Shown: positions 63,226 through 64,000 of the stretch, piece by piece
How positions within the stretch are numbered: the stretch's first letter is position 1
Layout: every line of letters begins with the position of its first letter
From: Effrenium voratum
Lineage: Eukaryota; Sar; Dinophyceae; Suessiales; Symbiodiniaceae
Direction: 5' to 3'
Assembly (NCBI GenBank): GCA_963377175.1
Contig: CAUJNA010000486.1
Coordinates: 112,501 to 176,500 of the forward strand
DNA length: 64,000 nt
The notes under the pieces: model-generated
Seen by the model: the letters and a program-made list of their open reading frames with translations, nothing else
What the model was told of the DNA's origin: nothing
Databases searched by the model: none
Position numbers and translations under genes: made by a program

Positions 63226-63683
63226 ATCCGAATGTAAAACAAATAGGATGATGTAGGTGCATGCTTATGTGTTTGTATGGTAACTACATGTTCGCTATAG
63301 GGCGGGTGTCCAACCCACTTCGATCAGTGGTAGGATTGAGAGCCAACTCGCCCACTCTTAGATGTCTGTGTGGCCGACAGGACATAGATCCCCAGCTTGA
63401 GTGATCGCATTTTGTAGCGACCGCGTTTGCAACAACGGCAAACGACAGCCGCGGAGTTCAGGGTCCCATTTTGTAAGAGAATTTGTTCTCCACACTTCCT
63501 CACTTTGTAAAACGCTTTTGCTAGAGCCAACTTCTTATACTATAGGTTGACTGCTCCAACCTTCCCCCCCTTAATGCACAGGGGGATCCATTTCCCGCTT
63601 TTGAATTTGGAGCCTCTTCGGCTGATTTGGCAAGACTGGACATCGCTGGGCGACATCCATCTTGCTGTACAGACGCTACGCGC
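63226..63683. other. Non-coding, upstream of a possible secreted-protein gene
   Basis: No gene is supported. cttgctgtacag (ending about 63671) is a good acceptor 12 bp before the ATG at 63684 and could receive a spliced leader. Confidence 0.4.
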
Positions 63684-64000
63684 ATGCGTGAGCCTGTTCT
63701 CGCGCGCAGCACACTCATCTCAAGTCTTCTGCTTTGGTTGTTTGCTTGCCCAGCTGTCACGGGGAGGGCGCTCCACAAGGAGAAGCTTCCTCAAGCACTT
63801 GCAGAAAGCCATAGACCTGGAAGCTGCCTGGCGGGCTCACGCCCAAATTTCAGCCGCCTCCGAAACACAGCGTCGCTGGCTGCGGCCGGCCAAACAGCTT
63901 CGCAGCCACAGAGCCGAGTGCTCAACGAGTCTGTTGTTGACAGCGCGGTTCCTGGCAAACTCTGGGACAGCGTCACGCGGGGCCGGCCTGTGACCCAATC
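63684..64000 (+). CDS. Possible secreted protein, 5' part, runs off the window
   Basis: From ATG 63684 the frame stays open to the window end (105 full codons). It starts MREPVLARSTLISSLLLWLF then ACPAVTGRA. This is a basic n-region, a hydrophobic core and a small-residue cleavage region like a signal peptide. The remainder is Ser/Arg/Gln-rich with no recognised domain. A competing frame at 63547-63993 is closed and has no signal. The product is unknown. Confidence 0.4.
   Translation, partial: MREPVLARSTLISSLLLWLFACPAVTGRALHKEKLPQALAESHRPGSCLAGSRPNFSRLRNTASLAAAGQTASQPQSRVLNESVVDSAVPGKLWDSVTRGRPVTQ

Overview
The window looks like nuclear DNA of a dinoflagellate, probably photosynthetic. Several things point there. 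Short GC-rich exons sit in long G/T-rich introns. Inferred splice donors are often GC or GA rather than GT. There are many simple-sequence arrays. A PsbY-like photosystem II gene carries a thylakoid-type targeting sequence. A Ty1/copia element of unusual design is present. No bacterial-style operons, ribosome binding sites or CRISPR are seen. Species cannot be fixed from the sequence alone. Most long open frames outside the retroelement are chance frames in GC-rich or low-complexity DNA, so genes had to be read as exon fragments.

Layout. 1-1.6 kb: three exons of a PsbY-like gene. 5-8.7 kb: unassigned exon candidates and a TA-flanked MITE. 11.8-12.0 kb: a TTTCTC array. 14.3-19.6 kb: about 14 tandem copies of a 320-415 bp unit, each with a splice-acceptor-like tract and a conserved cysteine-containing reading frame. 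21.1-39.8 kb: dispersed exons of a REI1/ZNF622-like 60S-biogenesis zinc-finger protein. One of its introns holds a CCAAG-rich array, one holds a secreted ankyrin/Thr-rich reading frame, and one holds a complete LTR retrotransposon. 41.2-42.5 kb: EF-hand gene exons whose splice joins rebuild the calcium loop. 43-61 kb: scattered exon candidates, microsatellites, a second MITE copy and a 9-bp minisatellite. 61.7-63.2 kb: a GTCAGGTACC-type minisatellite. 63.68 kb to the end: the 5' part of a possible secreted protein.

The retrotransposon (27,725-38,813) is the most striking object. It has two 256-bp LTRs that read as identical, an ATATC target duplication, intact gag and PR-INT-RT-RNaseH frames, and an additional 5' ORF. 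That ORF joins an Arg-Ser/Pro-rich region to a C-terminal HAD-like domain with an altered nucleophile motif. A 26-bp inverted repeat pairs the LTR with the leader across the primer-binding site. The element sits in an intron of the REI1-like gene, at the centre of a small palindrome, and appears very young.
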